Origin: Pyropia yezoensis | Lineage: Eukaryota; Rhodophyta; Bangiophyceae; Bangiales; Bangiaceae | Reading direction: 5' to 3' | DNA length: 64,000 nt | NCBI GenBank assembly: GCA_009829735.1 | Contig: CM020619.1 | Coordinates: forward strand, 21,880,671-21,944,670 | Position numbers and translations under genes: made by a program | Notes under the pieces: generated by a model | What the model was told of the DNA's origin: nothing | Database searches by the model: none | What the model saw: the letters and a program-made list of their open reading frames with translations, nothing else | Shown here: positions 54,044 to 64,000 of the stretch, one piece after another | How the letters are laid out: each line of letters begins with the position of its first letter | Position numbering within the stretch: position 1 is the stretch's first letter

Positions 54044-55990
54044 ATGGCTAGTTCGGACCCCCCGTCGTCTGGGGAGTACACGGGTGACGCACGTACTTCA
54101 GTGCCTTCGAATACTGGTGAGACACAGGTGGGTTTACTTGGGGTCGCAGAGGGACTAGAGGTCCCTCAAGCCAGCAGGACTGGAAGTGCGGGCGGGCAAC
54201 AGGCCACCCCGACTCAGTCGGGAGTTCATTCGGGTGACACTTCTGATGTGGGTGGGCCGAAGTCTGGCCACCGTGTGGTACACTCAACGGGAACGTCCGA
54301 AGGTGAGAGGACTGTCCCCGCGGGATCCACTCGGGTTGGAGCCAACTTTGGCTTGGAGCCGTCGCCAACTAGGCTTTCGGAGGACGGCGGACCTCCGTTG
54401 GTCGGCGATGGCCTCGCGCCCATGCCCCCGGTTGAGACCCCTGAGGATCGTGGTTTCCCCTCAGGTAGACTCCCGGAGGCGGACCGAGATTCAACTGGAG
54501 TCGTCAATCCACTCCTCGCGGAAACTGTCCGTCGGGAGGCGACCAATGTGTTGCGGCAGACTTTGCCGGACCTGGTGGTCACGATGACGAATACTATTCT
54601 GAATCAGATTGTGGCGAGTTTGCCAGATGGCCTTAATGTCCAGACCGGATTGGGGCTTTCGAGCCCGCAGGCGCAGGGGGAATCCCTCCTCACGCCAATC
54701 TCGGGTCGCCCCGAACAGGGGGGGACCCCTGTGACTCCCAACGAGGGAGCCACACCATTCTCGGTGGGGCGTACGCCCTTCACGGGGGAGTTTCCCTCGG
54801 AAACGCCGGCGGCTACACCAAGCTTGCCGCGCCAGACTACAGGCACTGAGGGTCAACTTACCCCAGTGCCTCAGCGGCTTTTCCCTCGACGTGAGGTGCC
54901 GCCCAAGATCCAGGTAGCCAACCCGGTCTACCAGAGGATCTTTGACTGTGAGACCTACGCCCTCCACAACAAGTCGGTGGCGTATGGTCCTGACCAGGCC
55001 CGAGCCATGGGCCGTGCCAAGAAGAATGCACTTCACTCTTTTGGGCACAAAGCGGAGTGGGATGGAACTCCCCCCCTCCGTGTCTTTAAGTTCCTACGTC
55101 GTTTCACAAAAGCCTGTGACGACAATGCCATAAGTGAAGGCATGGCTTTTTACATGCTACAGGAGTTTACAAAGGGCGACCTGCGGACAGAACTTATGTC
55201 CGTCATGCCCAGTTCCTCAAGTGGAGGCGCTGGTGAGGTGACGTCCTATTTGGAGCTCGTCAACTGGTTGTTGAGAGCCATGGTGGATGAAGCAGCGTTG
55301 GCTTCTCAAGTCGAAGAGTTTACGCAAGCCCATCAGGAAGAGGCTGAGGACGAGTTGTCCTTTGCGGAGCGAGTTCGTAAGCTCAACAATCTTTGTGGGT
55401 TTCTTCATCCACAAGCTGTGGTGAAGAGTCGGTTTGTGGAGGGACTCCATTGGTCAGTCCGGATGGAGACCCGGGAGCATAACACTGCCCGGGCGACCCT
55501 GGCGGAGTTGGCTAGGTTCGCCTACCGCAGAGGTGAGGCCTACCGCAAGTTGCGGGAGGATCAACGCCAGGAGCGTCAGGCCGAGTTGGCCAAGGAACGC
55601 GAGGAGGCGCGCCAGGCAAGAGAGCTGAGAGAGGCACGCTGAATCCGCAAGGAAAGGGTGGTAGCTGCCGTGGGAGCTTCCCAGGGTACCTCTTCGTCTT
55701 CCCCAGTCGGGAAGACCCCTCCGGGAACTGACAATCGGTGTTGGAACTGCAACTCCGATGGACACTGGGCATATGATTGCCCCAAGTTGAGTAAACGCAT
55801 TCAACAACTTCTTGAGAATGCGAGTAGGAAGTCGGCTACGAACGAAGTACGTTCACGCCGCGAGGGTGGGCCTCGACCGGTAGTGGCGGTCGCCACACCC
55901 TCGGCGGAGGGGGCGGACACGTCGTCCTCAGACTCGTCGTCTTCCCCTTCGCACTCAGATTCTGACGCCTTGTCGGAGGGAAACGAATGA
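54044..55990 (+). pseudogene. gag of element 3, one internal stop
   Basis: 649 codons from MASSDPPSSGEYTGDAR. N-terminal half Pro/Ser/Thr/Gly-rich; capsid-like core at about residues 290-480 (ANPVYQRIFDCETYALHNKS; KGDLRTELMSVMP; HPQAVVKSRFVEGLHWSVRM); a charged helix; a CCHC zinc knuckle CWNCNSDGHWAYDCP; a Ser/Asp tail ending GNE. TGA at 55640-55642 (CGA in elements 1 and 2) is the only stop seen. The terminal TGA (55988-55990) overlaps the pol ATG (55987). Confidence 0.9.
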
Positions 55991-58900
55991 CCGTTGGAGC
56001 TGGCCGTCCGAGGCTCACAACGGCAGCCTCGGCCAAGTGGGTTAAGAGGACGAACCAACCCTGCCGGATACTGCGGCGACCTAAGGGAGTCCGCCCACCT
56101 CGGGTAGGACTCCCCAAGAACGTAAACCCACGTCGGGTCATCGCGGTGCTGACGGGTGAGAACTTCCAGGTGGCTGGACGGGTGCAACTAGCCCCCGGCC
56201 GCGCCTGTTGTGTCCGTATCGTACTTGATACCGGGTCAGGAGCCTCCTTGATACGCAAGTTGCTATTACCAAAGGAGATGAAGCTCCAACGCTGGAGGTC
56301 TAAAGCTGACCATCTGATCGATATCAATGGTGGGGTACTTCCCATCGTTGGTGCCGTGACCCTACCAACTAGGTTGGGAACCCATGAGGTCGACGTGACC
56401 TATGGAGTAGTTGAGAATATATCGGTACCCCTGCTTCTGGGTACCCCTTATGTTGTAAATCAAGTGCCTTTTACTTGTGGCCCTGAGTATTGGGTCAAGT
56501 TGATGAATGGGGAGACCATCCCCATCCTTGGTAAGGGAAAGTCTGTGGCTCCTGTGACAGTCTCACAGTCGAAGCCTGTTTGCTCTGTGAGAGAACGGTT
56601 TACTGCTACCCTGCGTTAAGCCCGTAAATCACGTTGCCCCCCAACTCGGTGGCGCACGTTGACGTTGTAACCGATTATACGGGGAACGGGTTGGTGCACC
56701 CTCACCCCCGGCTTGCTCGCAAGCACCAAGTGCATGTTGCCCTTCGCACGATGGACTCCAAAGCCGGAGTCCCGTGGAGGATGCAGGTTATGAACCTGAG
56801 CTCGTCGCCCGAGTACTTCAAGTCGGGAGCCAAGTTCGGCTATATCGACCAACATGAGCGACCGGTAGTAGCGGTCACCCTCAACGCGGGCGCGAGTAGC
56901 GACCCGAAGTCCGGGAAGGAGAAGCATCAAGCCAAGTCGGCCGCCTCTCCTCGACCCCATGTGAACATGGAGAGTGTTCCACCCAGGTTGAGGGTTCAAG
57001 TTGAACGCCTCTTGGACCAATATCACAAGTTGTGGGATGGTCAATTGGGACTCATGAGAGCTACCCAACACCGGATCGAGTTGAAACCCGGTGCACCCCC
57101 TATACGCCAACAACCGTATAGGGGAGGACCCCGATCAAGGGCCCTCGTGAAGGAGCAAGTCGCTCGCATGGAGGCCCTCGATGTGATCGAGGCCAGCAAC
57201 GCCGAGTGGGCGAGTCCGGTGGTTATCGTCCCCGAAGTTGATGGGACCCCACGGTTCTGTATCGACTACCGTAAGCTCAACGAAAGCACGGTGAAGGACA
57301 GTTATCCCCTACCTAGGATGGACGACTGTCTGGACTCTCTGGGGGAGGCAAACGTGTTCCCTACCCTGGACTGTAACGCGGGGTACTGGCAAATTCGCAT
57401 TGCCCCGGAAGACAGGCATAAAACTACCTTTACCTGTCACTGTGGTACCTACCAGTGCAAGCGTCTACCGTTTGGTCTGTGTAACGCGCCGGCAACTTTC
57501 CAGCGCGCTATGGACATGATTCTGGCCGGAGTACGGTGGCAGATCTGTCTTGTGTACCTAGACGATATCATTGTGTTCTCCCGACGTCCGGAGGAACACG
57601 TTGGCCATCTTGGCCAGGTGTTCAAGCTACTTGCTGACGCCGGTGTGTCACTGAAGGCGAGTGAGTGCCACCTCTTCACCCAAGAGGTGGAATACGTAGG
57701 ACATGTTGTCCGTCCGGGGCGCCTCAGTGTCAACGAGAAGAACTTGAGGGCCATTCGCAAGGCTCAGTACCCCCGGACCCAGACCCAGATGAGGAGCTTT
57801 CTCGGGATGTGTAACGTGTACCGACGTTTCACCAAGCGCTTCGCCAAGGTGGCGAAGCCGTTGAATGAGCTAGTTAGCTCAACGCTACCGAAGAACCTGC
57901 CTCCCCCAAGTCGGGTGGAGCAGGAATCCTTTTGAGACTCTTCGGGACCTTCTGCTGAAGCCCCCTATCTTGGCTATACCCAGGTTGGGAGGCCACTACA
58001 TCCTGGATGTGGACGCTAGCTACGACCAACTTGGTTGTGTGTTGCTTCAGCAGCAGCCGGACAAGGAGTACTTGCCGGTGAGATACTTCAGCAAGGGGCT
58101 GAGCTCCACTGAGAAGAACTACGGAGTGACCGAGTTGGAAGGACTCGCAGTGGTGTGGGCGGTGACGTCACTTCGTCACTACCTAGAGGGTGAGAAGTTC
58201 CTCATCCGCTGTGACCACCGCGCGTTGCAGTTCATCTTCAAGACGGATTGTACGAACACTCGTCTCAACCGGTGGAGGGTGCGACTGGCACCCTTCAACT
58301 TTGATATTGAGTACCGACCTGGCAGGCAACATGCCCTAGCCGACGGCCTTTCTCGGGTACCTACCGAGGGGCTGGACACTAACTCAGTCGATGAGGACAT
58401 CCCCATCGTGGGGGTAGTCACGCGCTCGGGTCAGGCGTTGAACCCCGAGGCGCCAGGGAACAAGAAGTACTTGCCCCTGTCCCTGGACGAGGTGGTGAAG
58501 GCCCAGGCCGAGGACCCCTTCTGCAAGTCGTAGAGGGATACGCTGGATACGGTGGCGGAGACGCGGTTCTTTATCGGAGACGATGGCCTCCTCATGAGGA
58601 GGGGGGTATTCCAGGGGACCGAACAACTTGTCGTCCCCGCATCCCTCAAGGACAGTATTCTTGAGAGGGAGCATAACGCTCCCACAGGTGGACACCAGGG
58701 ATCTGGTAAACTGTACCAGACCCTGGGGACCAGGTACTACTGGCCGTCCATGGTGGTGGACATCTACAGTTGGGTGGCTGCCTGCACAAGTTGTGCGCAG
58801 AACCGTCTGATGGAACGGCGGCCTACTACGGCTATGTTACTGTTCCCGGCCAAGGAGCCCTTTGCCGCGTTGGCAATGGACATCCTTGGGCCACTGCCAG

Positions 58901-59970
58901 TGACCGAGGAGGGCAACCAGTACCTCCTGGTCATCTGCGATCGCTTCACGAAACTTACGCGAGCGATCCCTCTGGCAGAGATCACGGCCATGTCGGTCGT
59001 GTCAGCCTTCCTAGATCACTGGGTTGCCGCGTATAGCATCCCGGATAGTACACTATCGGACAACGGACCGCAATTTGCGTCTGTACTGTTTCAGGGAGTG
59101 CTGGATATGTTGGGGGTTTTGGCAAACTATGCCACCCCTTACCACCCACAAACTAATGGGCAGGTGGAGCGCTTCAACAAAATTATTGTTAGGCAGCTAC
59201 GCCACTATGTGAGTGAGCACGTAAAAACGTGGGACCAATACATTTCTATTCTTACCACTGCCTACAATTCGCAGGTTCACTCATCTACCGGGGAAGTATC
59301 CCTCACTTTTGTGACCCCCCGTCGCGTGCGGTCTATTGCCGTGCGGCGGTCGCTCCCAACTAGGGAGGATGGTGGCAGTACGCCTACTCCTACTGAGAGT
59401 AAGGCGGAGTTCGCCGCTAGGCTTGAAAACCTCATCCCTGAAGTCAGGGCTGAGGTGGACAAAGCACAAAAGCGCTACAAGCGTACCTTTGACAAAAAGG
59501 TGCGCAATGCTAAGCATGTCCCCGAGCAGGGTGACTGGGTACTGGTACACTCACACACCCCAACTGGGGGTAAGTTGGTATTCCAGACGAAGGGGCCGTA
59601 CCAGGTCCTTCGTACTGATGGGCGGCGCTTCACCATCGAAAGTGACGATGGGGTCCGCACAGTAAACGGACAGGATGTGGTCAAAGTTGCACCACCGCCT
59701 GCAGGCGACCCAGCTTGGGCGCGGGCGCTGGAAGCGTGGCGCCTGCCCTCGCCGCCCGCGGCCAAACATGGCCCGCAGGAGTACGTGTTCGTTAAGTTCA
59801 TCGACCACGGCTGGGATGAGGACACTAACCGCCTCATGTTGAGGGTGCGTTGGTTTGGCTGTGAGGCCAAGGATGATACGTGGGAGTACGTGGAGGACCT
59901 TCCGGCTGAGAAGGTCCGGGCATACTGTGCCCGGAATGAGATAGACCCTAACAGCCCCCCCTCAACGTGA
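55987..59970 (+). pseudogene. pol of element 3 (PR-RT-RNase H-IN-chromodomain), four pieces
   Basis: Protease LDTGSGASLIRK; RT FCIDYRKLNEST, YLDDIIVFS (catalytic Asp pair kept) and LPFGLCNAPATF; RNase H DASYDQLGCVLLQQ with TELEGLAVVWAV; integrase zinc region and catalytic MDILGPLP, LSDNGPQFAS, HPQTNGQVERFNK; chromodomain RLMLRVRWFGCEAKDDTWEY. Lesions: frameshift ending the first piece at 56617-56619, a one-base insertion ending the second at 57933-57935, and TAG at 58531-58533. Ends 112 nt from the end of the convergent aORF. Confidence 0.93.
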
Positions 59971-60081
59971 GGGAGGGCCGGGTACCAGTGCCAAGAGAGT
60001 GCTTCAAGTCGAAGTGGTACGCAGAGTGGCTTTTAACTACAGCCCTAACCCTCACACTCTCACAACAAAGGCAGCTACCAA

Positions 60082-62194
60082 CTAGGCACGCATGCTAGAC
60101 TCTCCAACCCCACGGACCTCGCCCTCACGTGAAGGCGAGCGGCGAGACCCACGCCGAGAAGGTTCCCCACCAGTCGGCGGGGCCGGCGGCTGCAAGTCGG
60201 AACCGTCGCGCCCTCACGGTCGCGCAAGTGGCGACGACCGCGGCTACCCTTCTGCTTGGTCTTGCGCGCAAGTTGGCGACGCAGACGGCGGACCGACTCC
60301 GACTCTGAAGGAGTAGAGGACTCCGAGACAAAATAAGGCAACTCGTCTTCCGATACGGAGGGAGAGCGCCGTGAGCGTCGGCGACGACGGCGAGGAGACG
60401 AGTATGCCCGGCTCGCCCGACGTTTGCCGCGCCCAAGTTGGGCTGGCTGGGGCACAATAGCCCCAATGCGAGCCAACTCGGCCGTCATAAACTCCGCCAT
60501 CGACTCGCAACTCGCGGTCGCCACCGCAGTACGAACGCGCTCCTCAAGTTGAGGAGTCTCGGAAGCCTGAAGGGTCGCGTTCGACGCGGCCAACCAGGAA
60601 ATGGTGCGCACCAACGTGGTGATCATCATTTCCGAGGGCAGCGGCGTGGCCAGTAACACCAACTTGGGGTATACCGTCAGAAGGGTGGCCCCCAAGTTGG
60701 GGGACACCGGGGTGGACGACTCAACGGCCACGCTAATCGGGATGTCCCCGTGCGGCTGGTAGGGGACAGGAGGAAGTGGTGGGGCACGCCGAGGTGACGG
60801 TGCCAAGTGTAACTGCGACCCCTACTCGGGGCCCCCGCAGTGGGTTGAGTCATATGGTCATCGTGAGAGTGCACGGCCATCACTATGGCCTGGTCCGTGG
60901 GAGGCGCAGTGTGGCGATCCACCCCCGGGGCATACGGGTAGTCTCCGATGCCCAGCCCCTCTCGTAGTACCACACGGCCGTCGTGAAGTTCACGAGCGAC
61001 CCATACGAACTGGCGAAGTGCGCCATCGTCCTTGGGCCCCCGAGTGGGGCGGCGCAACTTGTGTTCGATGCTCTCTCACTCGATAAACTTGTGGAGGCGG
61101 AGCATCTCCTCAAGTAGAGTGAGTTGTCCTGATGAGCACCCCTCAGCAACTAGCTGAGGGGTGAGCTGTTCCAAACCTTGGATAAGCCGAAGGGGCAGAT
61201 GCCAGAGCATTCCCCGCCGCTGAACACCAAACACCCAGGTCGATATGACCTCGAGGAGCCACTGGGTGGCCAACATGGCCCACACCAGGTGATCAGGGCC
61301 AGCCGTCAACATGACGGAGCCGAAGTGGTCGAGTAACCGCGGTAGCAACGCATGGAACCCGTAGGGGACCTCAACTTGAGGCCACCACTCGGGCTTCTTC
61401 GGGTATTACTGCTCCATACTGGCAGCGGACTGCTGCGGAAACTCAAGTTGAGCCGATGTCACCAAGTAGGGACCTCGCCGGAGGTCCTTCTCCATCCGCA
61501 CATCAAAGTGATGAGTGTGCGGGTCAGCCTCGTGAAGGTACGTGGGGAGGGTTGCCACCGCGTCCCTGGTAAAGGTCGGCAAGTCGCCGGGACCCGGGAT
61601 AGTTCCCCCGCGGTCCACCATGGTCTTGGCCCGCTGTACGTCTTCGACTTCCTCATCGTCCAAGAAGGCAAACTGGTCCGTCCTGAAGCCGGCAGGGAAC
61701 CCGACCCTACGGGGATACTTCTCCCGTAGGCGGTCCCATACCCGGCCCATCGCTGCGCCAAGTCGGCCAGAGCGAAGAACAGTCAGCCCCTCCTCATACA
61801 GAGGCCAAGCGGGGTAAAACCACCGCCCCAAGGCCTCACGCGGGACAACTTGTCCCGCCTCCGGGGGAGACCCCGCCGTCAACCCAAAGCCGGGCGACGC
61901 GGGAGTCCCGTCCCCCGGAGCGATCGCGGAGCCCCCGCCGGAAGTCCCGGCGGGTGCTGCCCCGTATGAGGTGTCCTCCATGCGCTCGTCAAGAGAGTCC
62001 GTCTCCACTCCCGGGGTCGCCATGGCTCTCCCCAAGTTAGGAAGAGACGCCCTGGTTGCAGCGGCACGAGACCCGCCTCGAGTTGAGGGGGGCGCGGATC
62101 GTGGGTAAATGGGTGGCCTCCCCAGCGTGGGGCGGCCAAGAGGAAGGTGAAGGGGATGTGTTGGTGATGGTGAAGTGAGAACCGGGGAGAGCAA
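60082..62194 (-). pseudogene. Opposite-strand ORF of element 3 (aORF), broken
   Basis: Conserved from LGRPTLGRPPIYPRS through ETDSLDERMEDTSYG, FRTDQFAFLDDEEVED, DPHTHHFDVRMEKD and LLEEMLRLHKFIE to the Arg/Ser tail (RRRRRRSRRSPSVSEDEL). It reads through the position where element 1 has TAG. Stops at 61406 and 61076 and a frameshift near 60800 break it. Orientation and position between pol and the polypurine tract match elements 1 and 2. Confidence 0.8.
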
Positions 62195-62348
62195 GCTGCC
62201 GAGTGGGCAAGCTTGAGGAGAGGGGCGGTCAACGTGACCGCCTCCACGTCCACGTTACGTACTCGAGGGGGGACAGCAAGTCGCGCCCCCAACGCCGAGA
62301 CGTGCGTTTACGCACCCCCTCACAGGGCCGACCGGGTCGGTCGGAACT

Positions 62349-62361
62349 GAGGAGAGGGGAG
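62349..62361 (+). other. Polypurine tract of element 3
   Basis: GAGGAGAGGGGAG immediately before the 3' LTR, the expected plus-strand primer. Equivalent tracts are at 26594-26606 (element 2) and 9347-9359, minus strand (element 1). All three are preceded by inverted repeats (GGCGGTCA...TGACCGCC and CCGACC...GGTCGG). Confidence 0.75.
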
Positions 62362-62830
62362 TGTGGCAGTATTGACCCCCAGGTAGGGGGCCAACACGTG
62401 CCATGCAAGGGGCAGCACGCCACTAGCCTGACCCGTTCCTCCCCCTGCATTCGGGTCCATATTCCCTAAGTTTGGGATAGTTAGCTTAGTAGTAAATCCA
62501 ACTTGGATTTGAGGGTTTTCTGCATTTATCGTCTTGAATTTTCGTGTGGCCCGGTGGGCAGGTGCTGGGGTGGGAGATTCTGAGTGGCGAGGTTCTGAGG
62601 GGACCCTGGGGGGATAAGGGGAGGGACAGCGGGGCTTGGCCCTGCGTCCCCGTCCCGACCAAGAAACTGTTGGACCACACACCATCTTCTTGTTTGTCCG
62701 TGGGGGGATTGCCCCACAACAGGGATAGAGTGTGTGCGACTTGCACTTCTTCCGGTCCCCCCGACACGGGAGGCAGCCCTTGCACACCGCCCCAACTTGG
62801 GTGTCGCGTTTGTGAGAGGTTTTTGCCACA
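62362..62830 (+). repeat. 3' LTR of element 3, with open antisense Cys-rich frame
   Basis: 469 bp, TGTGGCAGTATTGACC to TTTTTGCCACA. On the opposite strand a frame is open from 62847 to 62320 across the whole LTR and encodes GCLPCRGDRKKCKSHTLYPC, with Cys spacing resembling a small zinc site. It reads toward the aORF. Confidence 0.92.
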
Positions 62831-63896
62831 GTTGACAGAATGCTCAAGATGGATGTTATCGAGCCCTCCGATGGCCAGTGCGCCTTCCCGGTGGTAGTCG
62901 TTCCGAAACGTGGCGGTCACGCCAGTTTCTGCGTCGACTACAGGCGCCTGAACGAGATGACGGTCAAGGATGTATACCCGATACCCCGGATGGATGATTG
63001 CATCGACTTCCTCGGTGATGCCACCCTCTTCTCAACGCTGGATTGTAATGCCGAATACTGGCAGACCTTTCTGGCTGACGTGGACAAGGACAAGACTACT
63101 TTCACGTGGCATATGGGGCTATTCCGGTGCAAGCGTCTTTCTTTTGGCCTCACGAATGCTCCGGCCACCTTCAAGAGAGCCATTGAAATCATCCTGTCGG
63201 GACTAAGATGAAGGACATGTCTGGTTTACTTGGACGACATTATCGTCTTCTCTAAGACCCCGGCGGAACACCTAGAGCACCTCCGAGAGGTTCTGGCTCT
63301 CCTGTCCAAGGCTGGAGTTACCCTGAAGACAGAGAAGTGCCACCTGTTCGAGACTGAAGTGGAGTACCTGGGGCACGTGCTGAGTCCGGGGGAGCTTCGG
63401 GTCAACGAGAAGAATATTAAGGCCCTTCGGCAAGCCCGGCAACCTAAGACCCAGACGGAACTCAAGAGCTTTTTTGGTATGTGCAACCTCTACCGCCGGA
63501 TTGTACGGGACTACGCCCTGATTGCCAGGCCGTTGACCAAGCTCACCAGCAAAAAGCTCCGCACAACTCCCGGTGTTCGACGAGAAGCAAACAGCTGCCT
63601 TCCAGGAGCTCAAGAAGCGCATGACCACGGCTCCAGTAATGGCGCTACTCAAGCGGGAGGGCCAGTTCGTTCGAGAGACTGACGCCTGTGGCGTCCAGGT
63701 GGGGTGCTCTCTACTCCAGAAACAACCTGATAGGCACTTCCTCCCGGTGAGCTACTACAGTCGCGTCTTGAATCCAGCCGAGAAGAACTATTTCAAGACG
63801 GAACGCGAGAGCTTGGCGGTCGTCGGGCCTGTTTCTTGTTACGACCCTATCCAGAAGGACAAGAGTTTCTCAGCCGGACGGGCGACGCCAGCCTAA
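62831..63896 (+). pseudogene. Element 4 pol, RT and RNase H
   Basis: RT resumes with MLKMDVIEPSDGQCAFPVVV, FCVDYRRLNEMTVKD and FGLTNAPATFKRAI; TGA at 63209-63211 precedes YLDDIIVFSKTPAEHLEHL. A frameshift near 63570 leads into RNase H (ALLKREGQFVRETDACGVQV; NPAEKNYFKTERESLAVV), which ends at 63894-63896. The usual RNase H Asp is present in TDACG. The rest of pol would lie right of the window. Confidence 0.85.
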
Positions 63897-64000
63897 GGTG
63901 GCTGCTATGCGTAGACAGCTGCCAAGAAAGGGTCACCCGGTGGCGTTTACGTCTGTCGGACCTCAAGTACAAGGTGTGCACCAGAGCAGGGAGGGAGTAC

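Larger units (their letters stand above)
53456..62830 (+). mobile_element. Ty3/gypsy chromodomain retrotransposon, element 3
   Basis: 5' LTR 53456-53924, primer-binding site 53927-53944, gag 54044-55990, pol 55987-59970, opposite-strand ORF 62194-60082, polypurine tract 62349-62361, 3' LTR 62362-62830. The least damaged copy: it keeps the RT YLDD motif, the protease DTG and the zinc knuckle, but has at least four gag-pol lesions. It sits inside element 4. Confidence 0.94.
52243..64000 (+). mobile_element. Second Ty3/gypsy family, element 4, split by element 3 and cut by the window edge
   Basis: The left part (52243-53327) has protease and the RT N-terminal lead-in. The right part (62831-64000) continues directly with RT. 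The junction falls inside the codons for ...EIEKR|VDRML..., and the flanks GTTAG (53323-53327) and GTTGA (62831-62835) look like a slightly mutated 5-bp duplication. Protein sequences are clearly diverged from elements 1-3 (for example FCVDYRRLNEMTVKDVYPIP). LTRs are not in view. Confidence 0.88.

Noticed and set aside
1-64000. tRNA, rRNA and CRISPR
   Set aside because: No cloverleaf-like tRNA, rRNA core sequence or regularly spaced direct-repeat array was recognised by eye; a tRNA scan would be needed to exclude a tRNA gene.

Overview
The window is eukaryotic nuclear DNA. It is very GC-rich, with long GCC/GGC runs and homopolymeric C/G tracts. Its cellular genes read through without visible introns, and it carries chromodomain Ty3/gypsy retroelements and Tc1/mariner-type elements. 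No operons, ribosome-binding sites, rRNA or CRISPR were seen. A GC-rich, intron-poor, repeat-rich alga such as a bangiophyte red alga (Porphyra/Pyropia type) would fit; that is inference from composition and architecture only.

Layout. 1-3630 (-): a single open frame that runs off the left edge and joins four enzyme domains: SAM methyltransferase, FAD-linked oxidoreductase, animal-type phosphomevalonate kinase-like and adenine phosphoribosyltransferase-like. 5126-6001 (+): GTP cyclohydrolase I. 6002-8877: lower-GC intergenic DNA with a palindromic MITE.

8878-27075: two damaged 8-10 kb Ty3/gypsy elements, head to head (element 1 on -, element 2 on +), their 5' LTRs separated by 28 bp. 27076-35703: mostly non-coding and repeat-derived (candidate solo LTR, MITEs, a gag-like ORF). 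35704-38676 (-): a 990-aa transposase-like protein. 39038-40876 (+): F-box-like protein. 40975-44694 (-): multi-pass membrane class-3 lipase. 47400-48344 (-): BAR-like protein. 49961-50918: internally deleted Tc1/mariner element. 52243-64000: a second, diverged gypsy family (element 4) split by a copy of the first family (element 3, 53456-62830).

The most unusual material is the retroelement family (elements 1-3). It has uniform 469-bp LTRs and a gag whose TGA stop overlaps the pol ATG (ATGA). Its pol is protease-RT-RNase H-integrase-chromodomain. A long extra ORF lies on the opposite strand between pol and the 3' LTR. A Cys-rich frame runs antisense through the LTR and is fully open in six of seven copies. 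The 7-mer CAAGTTG/CAACTTG is scattered through the whole element, usually inside a short inverted repeat with a one-base centre and in different reading frames. Together these suggest an element-encoded antisense gene and a dispersed cis-acting site; its function is unknown.
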